Shown in pieces: positions 1-8,388 of a stretch of DNA of 64,000 nt (position 1 is its first letter; every line of letters begins with the position of its first letter). The notes under the pieces were generated by a model, which saw only the letters and a list, made by a program, of their open reading frames with translations, did no database searches and had not been told where the DNA came from. A program made the translations under genes and the position numbers. Origin of the DNA: Nonomuraea fuscirosea (GTDB lineage: Bacteria > Actinomycetota > Actinomycetes > Streptosporangiales > Streptosporangiaceae); contig NZ_PVNG01000025.1 in NCBI RefSeq assembly GCF_003001935.1, positions 124,001-188,000 of the forward strand, in the 5' to 3' direction.

Positions 1-2236
1 AGAGGCGCCCCAACCGGCGGCCCTCGTCGGTGACCGCCTCCTCCTCCAGGTAACCGAGCTGCTCCAGCACCGAGCAGATGCGGTCGAACGTACGGGAGAT
101 GACGTGCGAACGGCCCTCCACCCGGCGGCGCAGCCCCTCGGTCTCGCGCAGCAGCTTGTAGTAGCGCTCGGCCCAGCGCGCATGGTCCTCCCGCTCGTCG
201 CACCCGTGGCACGGATGCTGCCGGATACGCCGGCGCAGCTCGTTGACCTCGTCGTCCTCCACGGCGTGGTCCCGCGCCCTGACCGGCTTGCCCAGATCGC
301 GGTCACCCATCTTGGCCAGCAGCGTCGAGACCAGGTTGGCGCGCTCCTTCGGCGAGCGGCCGTTGAAGTTCTTCGGGATGCGCAGCTTCTCCAGCGGCTC
401 GACCGGCACCGGGAAGTCCGCCGGATCGAGCTTCTTGATCTGCTTGCCGATCGTCAGCACCAGCGGGCTCGGCCCCGTCCCGCGCGGATTGCGGCCGGGA
501 TCGAGCACGATCGCCAGCCCCGCCCTACGCCCGCCCGGCACCCGGATCACGTCACCGGGCTGCAACGCCTCCAGCGACTTCACCGCCGCGGCCCGCCGGG
601 CCGTCCCGCGCTGACGCGACAGCTCCGCCTCCCGGTCCGACAGCCGGCGGCGCAACGCCGCGTATTCCGGGAAGTCACCCAGATGGCACGTCATGGCCTC
701 CTGGTAGCCCTCCAGGGCCTCCTCGTGCTTGCGCAGCTGCTTGGCCAGCCCCACGACCGCCCGGTCGGCCTGGAACTGCGCGAACGACTCCTCCAGCAGC
801 GTCCTGGCCCGCTCCCGCCCGAACTGGCCGACCAGGTTGACCGCCATGTTGTACGAAGGCTGGAAACTCGACCGCAGCGGATACGTCCGCGTGCCCGCCA
901 GCCCCGCCACCGACAGCGGATCCATGCCCGGCTGCCACAGCACCACCGCGTGACCCTCGACGTCGATGCCGCGCCGCCCGGCCCGCCCGGTCAGCTGGGT
1001 GTACTCCCCCGGCGTCAGGTCGGCGTGCGTCTCACCGTTCCACTTGTCCAGCTTCTCGATCACCACGCTGCGGGCCGGCATGTTGATGCCCAGCGCCAGC
1101 GTCTCCGTCGCGAACACGGCCTTGACCAGCCCGCGGGTGAACAGCTCCTCCACGACCTCCTTGAAGGCCGGCAGCATGCCCGCGTGGTGCGCCGCCAGCC
1201 CCCGCTCCAGGCAGTCGCGCCACTCCAGATAACCCAGCACCGCCAGGTCCTCGTCCGGCAGGTGAGCCGTGCGCTCGTCGACGAGCTGCCTGATCTCGTG
1301 CCGCTCCCGGTCGGTGGTGAGCCGGATGCCCGCGTACAGGCACTGCTGCACCGCCGCCTGACAGCCGGCCCGCGAGAAGATGAACGTGATCGCCGGCAGC
1401 AGCCCCTCGGAGTCCAGCTTCTCGATCACCTGCACCCGGTCGGGCGGGCGCGAGCGCTGCGGCCTGCCGTAACCCCGCCGGCCCCGCCCCGACGTCAGCC
1501 GCTCGGCGTCGCGCGTCACCCGCATCAGCGTCGGATTGATCCGCGGCGTCAGGTCGTCGCTGACGAACAGGTCGTAGATCCGGTTGCCGACCATCATGTG
1601 CTGCCACAGCGGCACCGGCCGGTGCTCGTCCACGATCACCGTCGTGTCGCCGCGCACCTCGCCCATCCACTCGCCGAACTCCTCGGCGTTGCTCACCGTC
1701 GCCGACAGCGCCACCAGCCGGACCGACTCGGGCAGGTGGATGATGACCTCTTCCCACACCGCGCCGCGGAAGCGGTCGGCCAGGTAGTGGACCTCGTCCA
1801 TCACGGCGAACCCCAGCCCGGCCAGCGTCGCCGAGCCGGCGTAGAGCATGTTGCGCAGCACCTCCGTGGTCATGACCACGATGGGCGCCTCGCCGTTGAC
1901 GCTGTTGTCGCCGGTCAGCAGGCCGACCTTGCCGGTGCCGTACCGTTTGACCAGGTCGTTGTACTTCTGGTTGGACAACGCCTTGATGGGGGTGGTGTAG
2001 AAGCACTTGCGGCCCTGCTCCAGGGCGAGGTGCACGGCGAACTCGCCGACGACCGTCTTGCCCGACCCCGTCGGCGCCGCCACCAGCACCCCGTCTCCTG
2101 CCTCCAGGGCCCGGCAGGCGTCCAGCTGGAAGTCGTCCAGAGCGAAGTCGTAGAGACCTCGGAACGATCTGAGAGCGGCCCCGTCGTCCCCGTGCTTCTG
2201 ACGGAAGGCCGCGTAGCGTTCCGCTGGCGTTGTCAT
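1..2236 (-). CDS. helY: DEAD/DEAH-box SKI2-like helicase HelY, 3' end outside window
   Basis: The gene starts at ATG 2236 and is open through position 1, so about 745 codons are visible and the C-terminus is missing. It is a superfamily 2 helicase of the SKI2/Mtr4 type, expected to unwind RNA or DNA with ATP in the cytoplasm. Visible motifs are Walker A APTGSGKT (residues 54-61), DEVH (147-150), a TTPIKALSNQK motif Ia region, a SAT motif (ALSATV) and a QLTGRAGRRG motif VI. In Mycobacterium tuberculosis helY (Rv2092c) lies beside tatC, tatA and pafCB exactly as here, which supports the name. A TAGGCT element 7 nt upstream of the ATG suggests a near-leaderless mRNA. Confidence 0.93.
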   Translation of the reverse strand, partial: MTTPAERYAAFRQKHGDDGAALRSFRGLYDFALDDFQLDACRALEAGDGVLVAAPTGSGKTVVGEFAVHLALEQGRKCFYTTPIKALSNQKYNDLVKRYGTGKVGLLTGDNSVNGEAPIVVMTTEVLRNMLYAGSATLAGLGFAVMDEVHYLADRFRGAVWEEVIIHLPESVRLVALSATVSNAEEFGEWMGEVRGDTTVIVDEHRPVPLWQHMMVGNRIYDLFVSDDLTPRINPTLMRVTRDAERLTSGRGRRGYGRPQRSRPPDRVQVIEKLDSEGLLPAITFIFSRAGCQAAVQQCLYAGIRLTTDRERHEIRQLVDERTAHLPDEDLAVLGYLEWRDCLERGLAAHHAGMLPAFKEVVEELFTRGLVKAVFATETLALGINMPARSVVIEKLDKWNGETHADLTPGEYTQLTGRAGRRGIDVEGHAVVLWQPGMDPLSVAGLAGTRTYPLRSSFQPSYNMAVNLVGQFGRERARTLLEESFAQFQADRAVVGLAKQLRKHEEALEGYQEAMTCHLGDFPEYAALRRRLSDREAELSRQRGTARRAAAVKSLEALQPGDVIRVPGGRRAGLAIVLDPGRNPRGTGPSPLVLTIGKQIKKLDPADFPVPVEPLEKLRIPKNFNGRSPKERANLVSTLLAKMGDRDLGKPVRARDHAVEDDEVNELRRRIRQHPCHGCDEREDHARWAERYYKLLRETEGLRRRVEGRSHVISRTFDRICSVLEQLGYLEEEAVTDEGRRLGRL

Positions 2237-2243
2237 ACCCGTC

Positions 2244-2249
2244 AGCCTA
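2244..2249 (-). promoter_or_regulatory. -10 element of helY
   Basis: TAGGCT on the minus strand fits the actinobacterial TANNNT -10. It ends 7 nt before ATG 2236, so transcription would start 1 nt before or at the start codon. No good -35 was found. Confidence 0.4.
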
Positions 2250-2332
2250 CCGAAATCGCCTTTCCGGTCCGTCCCGCCCGTTCCCGCACAGCCCGCGAAC
2301 GGCCGCCGGCCAACGCCTTTACAAAGTAGATT

Positions 2333-3232
2333 TCACACGATGACCCGTAACGCCCCAGGTCGCACCGCACACTCCAGCGGCACCGCGCCGACCCGTTCGC
2401 CGTCGGCGTAGGCCACCACGTCCTCGTCCGGCGAGCCCACCTCCACCCGCACGGCGCGCACCCGCCGGATCGACACGGCCGGATGGCCGACGTGCGTCCC
2501 CCGGTAGACGCCGGGGAACACGCGCAGGAACTCCCGCTTCGACATCGCCCCGATCATCGCCACGTCGAGCAGCCCGTCGTCGGGGGCCGCGTCGGGGCAT
2601 ACGCGCATCCCGGCCCCGTACGAGTGCGTGTTGGCCACCGCCACCAGCATGGCCTCCCGCTCGACCACCTCGTCGCCGTCGAACGTGACGCGGAACGGGA
2701 TCGGCCGGAACGAGCGCAGTTCGCCGGCCATCGCCACCAGGTAGCGCGCCATCCCCGGCGGCCAGGTCAGCCGGTTGGCCCGCTCGTTGACCCGCGAGTC
2801 GAACCCGCAGCACACCACCCCGGCGAACAGCTCGTCGGCCGTCCCGGCGCGGATGCTCGCGGCGTCGACCTGCCGCGTCCGCATCCGCAGCACGGTCCTG
2901 GCGGCGGCGATCGGGTCGGCGCGGTGCAGGCCGAGCGCGGCGGCGATGTCGTTGCCCGTGCCCGCGGGGATGATGCCGAGCGGCACGTCGGTGCCGGCCA
3001 CGGCCTGGACGGCCAGGTGGACCAGGCCGTCGCCGCCGAACGCGACGAGCGCGTCGGGGCGCTCGGACACGGCGGTGCAGGCCCGCTCCAGGGCGTCGGC
3101 GGCGTCGTCGCCGACGATCACCGACAGCTCGGCCCCTCCGGCGCGCAGCCGGCGCGCCACGGGTTCGAGCAGGCGCAGCGTACGGCCGCCGCGGGCGGCG
3201 GGGTTGACCAGCAGGGCGAGTTGAGGGGACAC
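2333..3232 (-). CDS. diacylglycerol/lipid kinase (DAGK catalytic family)
   Basis: The 299-aa protein belongs to the YegS/DagK-type lipid kinases, which phosphorylate diacylglycerol or a related lipid at the inner membrane face. The N-terminal nucleotide-binding domain has the diagnostic GGDG at residues 66-69 and the GTGND loop at 91-95, and the length is normal for the family. The start is GTG 3232, chosen because a TAGGTT -10 lies exactly 6 nt upstream, as in several other leaderless genes here. It lies between tatC and helY in the same orientation. The lipid substrate cannot be told from the sequence. Confidence 0.88.
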   Translation of the reverse strand: MSPQLALLVNPAARGGRTLRLLEPVARRLRAGGAELSVIVGDDAADALERACTAVSERPDALVAFGGDGLVHLAVQAVAGTDVPLGIIPAGTGNDIAAALGLHRADPIAAARTVLRMRTRQVDAASIRAGTADELFAGVVCCGFDSRVNERANRLTWPPGMARYLVAMAGELRSFRPIPFRVTFDGDEVVEREAMLVAVANTHSYGAGMRVCPDAAPDDGLLDVAMIGAMSKREFLRVFPGVYRGTHVGHPAVSIRRVRAVRVEVGSPDEDVVAYADGERVGAVPLECAVRPGALRVIV

Positions 3233-3238
3233 GACCGG

Positions 3239-3244
3239 AACCTA
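3239..3244 (-). promoter_or_regulatory. leaderless -10 element of the lipid kinase gene
   Basis: TAGGTT on the minus strand ends exactly 6 nt before the GTG at 3232, which would put +1 on the first base of the start codon. The hexamer is part of an 11-bp sequence (3241-3251) repeated identically over the tatC stop codon at 3372-3382. Confidence 0.5.
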
Positions 3245-3360
3245 TCGCCTGCGGCGCGGAACGGGAATGCCCCGGCGCACGCGGCGACACTCGAGAAGGC
3301 CCCATCGCACACGGCGACGCTCAGGAAGCCCTCATCGCATGCGGTCCGGGCCGGGAACGC
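3241..3360. repeat. four tandem degenerate 30-bp repeats between tatC and the lipid kinase gene
   Basis: Units start at 3241, 3271, 3301 and 3331, each exactly 30 bp, sharing the core ATCGC(A/C)(C/T)GCGG followed by a GGAA/GAAGG-type 3' part. They fill the whole spacer between the tatC stop and the lipid kinase promoter. The 11-mer CCTATCGCCTG occurs at both ends of the tract (3241 and 3372). No protein or CRISPR structure is present. Confidence 0.8.
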
Positions 3361-3372
3361 CCCTGCCGCCTC

Positions 3373-4266
3373 CTATCGCCTGTCGGTGCCGGGCGGCTCC
3401 TCGTCGAGCGGCGTGGGATCGGCCGCGGGCTCCGGATCGTCCTGGGCCAGCGGGGACGCCTCGTCGTCGGACAGGTTCGCGAAGTTCTCGGCCGCGGGAG
3501 CGCGGCGCTCGCGTACGTACATGACCAGCTCGGCCACGAAGTACAGGATGATCATCGGTGCGGCCAGCGCCATCATCGTCAGCGGATCGCCGCCGGGGGT
3601 GATCACGGCGCCGAAGACGAACATGACGAAGATGACCGTGCGGCGGTGCTTCTTCACGGTGCCGTGCGACAGCACGCCGATGAAGTTGAGGAAGACCAGC
3701 AGCAACGGCAGCTCGAAGGAGACGCCGAAGATCATCAGCATGATCAGGACGTAGTCGAGGTAGTCGTCGATGCCGATGGTGGCGACGGTGCCGTCGAGCG
3801 AGAACCCCAGCAGGATGCCGAGGCTGGTGTCCATGATGATGTAGGCCAGCGCGGCCCCGAGCACGAACAGCGGGACGGCCAGCGCCAGGAACGCGATCGA
3901 GTAACGCTTCTCGCTGCGATAGAGCGCGGGAGTCACGAACGCCCAGATCTGGTAGAGCCAGACCGGGGACGCCACCACGAGCCCGATCATCAACGAGACC
4001 TTCAGCGTGATGAAGAAGGACTGGAAGATGCCGCTGTAGGTCAGGCTGCACTGCCCGTTGAGCTGACGCGACTGGGCCGTCTCGCAGTAGGGCGCCTTGA
4101 GCGCCTCCCACACCGGATCGAAGAAGATCCATCCGATGATGATGCCGACGACGATGGCGGCGATCGCGATGAGCAGCCGGTTGCGCAGCTCACGCAGATG
4201 GTCCATGAGGGGCATGCGGCCCTCGGGATCAGGTGCGGGCCGGCTTGACCGTTTGAGCAGCGCCAT
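3373..4266 (-). CDS. tatC: Sec-independent protein translocase TatC
   Basis: TatC is the polytopic core of the twin-arginine translocase, which recognises RR signal peptides and recruits TatA. The 297-aa protein has the family features: an N-terminal cytoplasmic segment MPLMDHLRELRNR with the conserved HLRELR motif, six predicted membrane segments, and a central block around FALAVPLFVLGA. A charged acidic tail (about residues 255-297) is typical of actinobacteria. The gene lies 32 nt downstream of tatA, so the two are almost certainly one operon. No tatB is visible nearby. Confidence 0.96.
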   Translation of the reverse strand: MALLKRSSRPAPDPEGRMPLMDHLRELRNRLLIAIAAIVVGIIIGWIFFDPVWEALKAPYCETAQSRQLNGQCSLTYSGIFQSFFITLKVSLMIGLVVASPVWLYQIWAFVTPALYRSEKRYSIAFLALAVPLFVLGAALAYIIMDTSLGILLGFSLDGTVATIGIDDYLDYVLIMLMIFGVSFELPLLLVFLNFIGVLSHGTVKKHRRTVIFVMFVFGAVITPGGDPLTMMALAAPMIILYFVAELVMYVRERRAPAAENFANLSDDEASPLAQDDPEPAADPTPLDEEPPGTDRR

Positions 4267-4298
4267 CTAAGCAGTCCAGGTGACGAGGAGGGGTGGGG

Positions 4299-4637
4299 TC
4301 AGGCGCGCTTGTCGGCCTGGGCGGCGGCGGAGGCGCGCAGCTTGGCGGCCTGCTCCTCCAGCTGGCGGGCCTGCTCCTCGGCGGAGGGCGCGGGAGCCGG
4401 CGTGGCCTGGATCTGCTGCGGCTGCACGGGCTGCGGCTGCGGCGCCGGCTGGGCCGGAGCCTGCGTCTGGGCCTCGACCGTGGTGTCGTCGTCGTCGCGC
4501 AGCTTGGCGGTCTCGGCCTTGAAGATCCGCAGCGACCGGCCGACGCCCCGCGCCATGTCGGGCAGCTTCTTGGCACCGAACAGCAGGACGAGGACCAGCA
4601 GGATGATCAGAAGTTCAGGAACCCCGAGGTTCGGCAT
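4299..4637 (-). CDS. tatA: twin-arginine translocase subunit TatA
   Basis: The 112-aa protein has the TatA plan: a short N-terminal membrane helix (residues 4-20, PNLGVPELLIILLVLVLLFG), the conserved FG hinge (FGAKKLPDMARGVGRSLRIFK), an amphipathic helix, and an Ala/Gln/Pro-rich cytoplasmic tail. It polymerises to form the Tat conduit. An AGGGA ribosome-binding sequence lies 6-7 nt before ATG 4637. It is followed by tatC and preceded by a 66-aa membrane-protein gene and pafCB in the same orientation, as in other actinobacteria. Confidence 0.95.
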   Translation of the reverse strand: MPNLGVPELLIILLVLVLLFGAKKLPDMARGVGRSLRIFKAETAKLRDDDDTTVEAQTQAPAQPAPQPQPVQPQQIQATPAPAPSAEEQARQLEEQAAKLRASAAAQADKRA

Positions 4638-4666
4638 GAAAGTCCCTTTTCTAGCGAGTGCCTGTT

Positions 4667-4867
4667 TCAGCCACGATCGTACGCTGCCTGGGGCATGGTC
4701 TCATCCCCCCGGCCCGTCAATCTGGCCCGCCCAGGTTCCAGCCGTGCCTTCGCCTCGGCGATTTCCCTTCTCAGAGTACGTGCCGCCACGACGACGCGAG
4801 CACCGGCGAACCCGACCGCGGCCAGCCCGGCCGCCCCCAGCGCCGCCGCCAGATAGATCTGCGTCAT
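4667..4867 (-). CDS. 66-aa single-pass membrane protein between pafC and tatA
   Basis: The ORF starts at ATG 4867 and overlaps the pafC stop codon by 4 nt (ATGA, 4864-4867), so its translation is probably coupled to pafC. The product has one N-terminal hydrophobic segment (about residues 4-29) followed by a charged, helix-prone cytoplasmic tail (RTLRREIAEAKARLEP). I do not recognise a named family. The position just before tatA makes it a possible accessory membrane component, but this is only positional inference. It is too short to be listed by many gene finders. Confidence 0.7.
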   Translation of the reverse strand: MTQIYLAAALGAAGLAAVGFAGARVVVAARTLRREIAEAKARLEPGRARLTGRGDETMPQAAYDRG

Positions 4868-5829
4868 GGCCGGTGAGCGTACAGGGCCAGGGCGCGCTCG
4901 GCCTCGCGGCGCACGGTCCGCGCCATGTCCGGCGGCGAGACGACCCGGCCGGTGTCGCCGAGCCGCAACGCCAGCCGCAGGATCCAGTCCTCGTCGCGCA
5001 CCCGCAGCGCCACCCGCAGCCGCCCCTCCCCCAGCTCGGTGACCTGCTCGCACGGGTAGTACTCGGCGACCCACCGCCCGGCGGCGCTCAGCTCCAGCTC
5101 CACCAGCTCGTCGGTGGGCGAGGGCCGGAAGACGCCGTCGGTGACGTCCCTCGGCTCGGCCCCGGCGGGCGGGTCGGCGGGCACGTCGAGCACCTCGGCG
5201 TCGAGCACCCGGTCGAGCCGGAACAGCCGCATCGCCTCGGCCCGGTAGCACCAGCCCTCCAGGTAGGCGCGGCCGTCGACGATGAGGACCCGCATGGGGT
5301 CCACCTCGCGCGGCGTCACCTCGTCGCGGCCGGGCACGTAGTAGCGCAGCGAGAGCCTGCGCCCCTTGGTGAGTCCCTCGCGCACGCGCGGCAGGGCGTC
5401 GGGGGCGGCGTCGACGTCCACGGCGACCTGGCTGCTGACGGTGGCCGCGCCCTCGCCGGCGGCCCGTTCCAGCTTGGCGGTCACGCGCGGCAGGGCGTCG
5501 CCCGGCACCTCGGCGAGCTCGGGGGAGGCGGCCAGCATGCGCAGGGCGACCAGCAGCGCGCTGGCCTCGTCGATGCCGAGCCGCAGCGGCCTGGCGATGG
5601 TGTCGGCGTTGTCGATGAGGATCTCGCCGCCGTCCCATGAGACGTCGATGAGGTCGCCGGGGGTGTGACCGGGCAGCCCGCACATCCACACGAGCTGCAG
5701 GTCGTCGATGAGCTGCTTCTCGCTCAGCCCGAACACCGCCGCCACCTCGCCGACCTGCGCCCCGGGGTGGGACATCAGGTACGGCACCAGCGCCAGCAGC
5801 CGCGGCAGCCGGTCGGCCGACCCGCTCAT
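4864..5829 (-). CDS. pafC: DNA-damage activator subunit PafC (HTH-WYL)
   Basis: The 321-aa protein is the PafC half of the PafBC transcriptional activator, which in mycobacteria drives the LexA-independent DNA-damage response. An N-terminal winged helix (about residues 8-60, including VGEVAAVFGLSEKQLIDDLQLV) is followed by a WYL domain (around SLRYYVPGRDEVTPREVDPMR) and a C-terminal WCX extension. It lies 60 nt downstream of pafB, its usual partner, and overlaps the next small ORF by 4 nt. The locus order pafB-pafC-tatA-tatC is as in M. tuberculosis Rv2096c-Rv2093c. Confidence 0.93.
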   Translation of the reverse strand: MSGSADRLPRLLALVPYLMSHPGAQVGEVAAVFGLSEKQLIDDLQLVWMCGLPGHTPGDLIDVSWDGGEILIDNADTIARPLRLGIDEASALLVALRMLAASPELAEVPGDALPRVTAKLERAAGEGAATVSSQVAVDVDAAPDALPRVREGLTKGRRLSLRYYVPGRDEVTPREVDPMRVLIVDGRAYLEGWCYRAEAMRLFRLDRVLDAEVLDVPADPPAGAEPRDVTDGVFRPSPTDELVELELSAAGRWVAEYYPCEQVTELGEGRLRVALRVRDEDWILRLALRLGDTGRVVSPPDMARTVRREAERALALYAHRP

Positions 5830-5889
5830 GAGTTCTCCTTCACCACTGCCTGCGTCCCCGTTCGATTCGAGAGGTGCCCGCGACCGCTG

Positions 5890-6840
5890 TCACGCCACGG
5901 CCCCCTTCAGGCGGCAGATGACGGCCTCGCGCGCGTCCGGCGGCTGCACCACCTCGACGTCGGCGCCGAGGCTGGCCATCCAGCCGGCCAGCCGTTCGGG
6001 GTCGGAGAAGACCAGCTCGGCCTCGTCCCACCCGTCGTCGCCCGCGTGCAGGGCCGTGGACAGCTGGCGCAGCCCCTCGCACGTCCCCTGGCGTACGCGG
6101 ACGACCGCCACCCGCTCCTCCGCCGGCTCGTCGGGGAAGCCCACCATGGCCTTGAGGTCGACGCCCTCGGGCACCTCGACCACGCCCGGCCTGCCGACGG
6201 TGGCGACCTGCCCGGTGATGCGGCTGAGCCGGAAGGCGCGCGGGGCGTCGCGGCCGCGGTCGAAGCCGGCCAGGTACCAGCGTCCGCGCCTGCTGACCAC
6301 GCCCCACGGCTCGACGGTGCGGCTGCGCACGCTCTCGCTGCCGGCGCCGCGGTAGTCGAAGCGGACCACGCGCCGGTCGCGCACGGCGTCCCACAGCGCG
6401 GGGAAGGCCGGGTCGCGGGTGTCCACGCGCAGCTCCAGGGCCCCGGTGCCGACGGGCTGGTCGGTGGAGACGCCGCCGGCCCGCAGCTTCAGCAGCGCCC
6501 CTGAGGCGGCCTCGGCCAGGCTGGCGCGCTGCCACACCTGGGCGGCCAGGCCCAGCACGGCGGCCTCGTCGGGTTCGAGGGTGATCTCCGGCAGCTCGTA
6601 CGACTGCCGCTCGATCCGGTAGCCCGGCTCGTCCTCCCACGGGTCGCGCACGACGTCGATCGGGATGCCGATCTCGCGGAGCTCGTTCTTGTCCCGCTCG
6701 AACATGCGCTGGAACGCCTCGTCGCCGTCGCGGTCGTAGCCGGGGACGGCCTGGCGGATCTGCTCGGCCGACAGCGGGCGGCGCGTGGCGAGCAGGCAGA
6801 TCACGAGATTGAGCAGCCGTTCTGTCTTCCGGCGCGACAT
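5890..6840 (-). CDS. pafB: DNA-damage activator subunit PafB (HTH-WYL)
   Basis: The 316-aa protein is the PafB half of PafBC. It begins SRRKTERLLNLVICLL, followed by a winged helix, a WYL domain (VRFDYRGAGSESVRSRTVEPWGVV region, about 180-210) and a WCX domain. ATG 6840 is preferred over an upstream GTG at 6849 because an AAGGAGG sequence is spaced about 10 nt from the ATG but almost abuts the GTG. It is divergent from the DUF3866 gene with under 40 bp between the starts, so the promoters must overlap. Confidence 0.92.
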   Translation of the reverse strand: MSRRKTERLLNLVICLLATRRPLSAEQIRQAVPGYDRDGDEAFQRMFERDKNELREIGIPIDVVRDPWEDEPGYRIERQSYELPEITLEPDEAAVLGLAAQVWQRASLAEAASGALLKLRAGGVSTDQPVGTGALELRVDTRDPAFPALWDAVRDRRVVRFDYRGAGSESVRSRTVEPWGVVSRRGRWYLAGFDRGRDAPRAFRLSRITGQVATVGRPGVVEVPEGVDLKAMVGFPDEPAEERVAVVRVRQGTCEGLRQLSTALHAGDDGWDEAELVFSDPERLAGWMASLGADVEVVQPPDAREAVICRLKGAVA

Positions 6841-6866
6841 CTGCCTCACTCCTCCTTCATCGACGC

Positions 6867-6872
6867 TACCCT
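6867..6872 (+). promoter_or_regulatory. leaderless -10 element of the DUF3866 gene
   Basis: TACCCT ends exactly 6 nt before GTG 6879, so the predicted +1 is the G of the start codon. There is no Shine-Dalgarno sequence in front of this gene. The region also carries the pafB ribosome-binding site on the other strand. Confidence 0.5.
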
Positions 6873-6878
6873 GCCCCC

Positions 6879-7946
6879 GTGATCAGATGGCGCAAGGGCG
6901 AGGTCCTACGGATCCGACGCGAGTGGCCGGGAGCGGTGGAGCTGGACGTCTCCGTCCCCGAGGGGGAGTGCCGGGCGCTGGCGTATCCGCCGCTGGTGGG
7001 CCGCCCGGAACCCGGTGACGAGGTGCTGCTCAACACGACCGCGCTCGCGATGGGTCTCGGTACGGGAGGTTACGCCATGGTGGTGGCCGTCCCGAACCGT
7101 TTGCCGCAAGACCCGGACGGTCCCGGGCACCTGGTGAAGGCCAGGTACACCCCGCTGCAGGCCACGGTGCTGGGCGCCGACGAGCAGGATTCGCCGCATC
7201 ATGCCAGGTTGCGCGAGGCGGACTCGCTGGACGGCATGCCGGTGGTGGTGGCCGATCTGCACTCGGCGCTGGCCCCGATCCTGTGCGGGCTGTACGAGGC
7301 GCGGCCGGGCACGCGGGTGGCGTACGTGATGTTGGACGGCGGCGCGCTGCCGGTCTGGTTCTCGATGGCGGCGGCGAAACTGCGTGAGATCGGCTGGCTG
7401 GCGGGCGTGGTGACGGTCGGCCAGTCGTTCGGCGGCGACGTGGAGGCGGTCACCGCCCACACCGGCCTGCTGGCGGCCAGGCACGTGCTGGAGGCCGACG
7501 TGGCGATCGTCACGCAGGGGCCGGGCAATCTGGGCACCGGCACCCGGTGGGGCTTCTCGGGCGTCTCGGCGGGTGAGGCGGTGAACGCGGCCGGCGTGCT
7601 GCTGGGGCGGCCGGTGGCGGCGCTGCGGGTCAGCGAGGGCGACCTGCGCGAGCGTCACTACGGCGTCTCGCACCACTCGCTGACCGCCTACGGCCGGGTC
7701 GCGCTGACGCCGGCCGAGGTTCCGGTGCCGGAGCTGGCGGGCGAGTTCGGGGAGCGGGTCAGGGACCAGGCCGAGCTCCTGGCCGTCCGGCACCGACTGG
7801 TCTCGGTGCCGGTGGACGGCCTGCACGAGGCGCTGCGCGAGTCGCCGGTCAGGCTGTCGACGATGGGCAGGGGGCTGGAGGAGGACCTGGCCTACTTCCT
7901 GGCCTCGGCGGCGGCGGGCAGGCTGGCGGCCTCGATGCTGCCGTAG
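6879..7946 (+). CDS. DUF3866 family protein
   Basis: The 355-aa protein matches the actinobacterial DUF3866 family in its start (IRWRKGEVLRIRREWPGAVEL), its GGYAMVVA segment and its overall length. The function of the family is unknown to me. The N-terminal 100 residues look like a small beta-barrel domain; the rest is an alpha/beta fold with glycine-rich turns such as GPGNLGTGTRWGFSGVSAGEA, and no signal peptide or membrane segment is seen. The gene is divergent from pafB and its 3' end overlaps the convergent DUF3291 gene by 55 bp. The start is the leaderless GTG 6879. Confidence 0.8.
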   Translation: MIRWRKGEVLRIRREWPGAVELDVSVPEGECRALAYPPLVGRPEPGDEVLLNTTALAMGLGTGGYAMVVAVPNRLPQDPDGPGHLVKARYTPLQATVLGADEQDSPHHARLREADSLDGMPVVVADLHSALAPILCGLYEARPGTRVAYVMLDGGALPVWFSMAAAKLREIGWLAGVVTVGQSFGGDVEAVTAHTGLLAARHVLEADVAIVTQGPGNLGTGTRWGFSGVSAGEAVNAAGVLLGRPVAALRVSEGDLRERHYGVSHHSLTAYGRVALTPAEVPVPELAGEFGERVRDQAELLAVRHRLVSVPVDGLHEALRESPVRLSTMGRGLEEDLAYFLASAAAGRLAASMLP

Positions 7947-8371
7947 GAGTCCTTGAAGGTGAACGCCTCGGGGCCGGGCCCCTCGGTCTTGAGGCGTTCG
8001 AGCCGCTCCATGGCCTCCGTCAGGGAGGGGATGGTGCCCTCGGGGACCCACCACATCACCAGGTACGGCTCCACGGCGCGCAGGAACCACTCCCTGCGCC
8101 GGCGCAGCACCCCCAGATGCGGGCTGCGGTAGACGTAGTTCCACACCGACTCCAGCGACTCCCACACCGAGAAGTTGACCAGCAGCAGGTCCCCGTAGTC
8201 GTGGGTGACGGTCGCGGTGGGGTCGCTCTCGCTCTCCTTGAGCCGCCACACGAAGCCGGGCGCCTCGTCGGCCAGGGCGTTGATGGGTTCGAGCAGGGCG
8301 ACGAACTCGGCGAGCTCCGGGCTGTCGACGGGCGCGCGCAGATGGGCGATGTTGAGCTGGGCGAGATGCAT
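7892..8371 (-). CDS. DUF3291 domain protein
   Basis: The 159-aa product has the DUF3291 pattern: an N-terminal HLAQLNIAHLRAP, a central NFSVWESLESVWNYVYRSPH, and a WWVPEG near the end. The family resembles dimeric alpha/beta-barrel monooxygenase-like proteins, but no reaction is established. ATG 8371 is chosen because relatives begin with this HLAQ segment; a GTG at 8383 is also in frame. It follows the winged-helix regulator with 5-17 nt spacing, so the two are probably co-transcribed and the regulator may control it. The 3' end overlaps the convergent DUF3866 gene. Confidence 0.78.
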   Translation of the reverse strand: MHLAQLNIAHLRAPVDSPELAEFVALLEPINALADEAPGFVWRLKESESDPTATVTHDYGDLLLVNFSVWESLESVWNYVYRSPHLGVLRRRREWFLRAVEPYLVMWWVPEGTIPSLTEAMERLERLKTEGPGPEAFTFKDSYGSIEAASLPAAAEARK

Positions 8372-8388
8372 GAGGCTCAGCACACCAT

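Noticed and set aside
104..2329. Plus-strand 741-aa open frame antisense to helY
   Set aside because: It is Arg/Pro/Gln-rich shadow sequence with no family features, opposite a helicase with all motifs intact.
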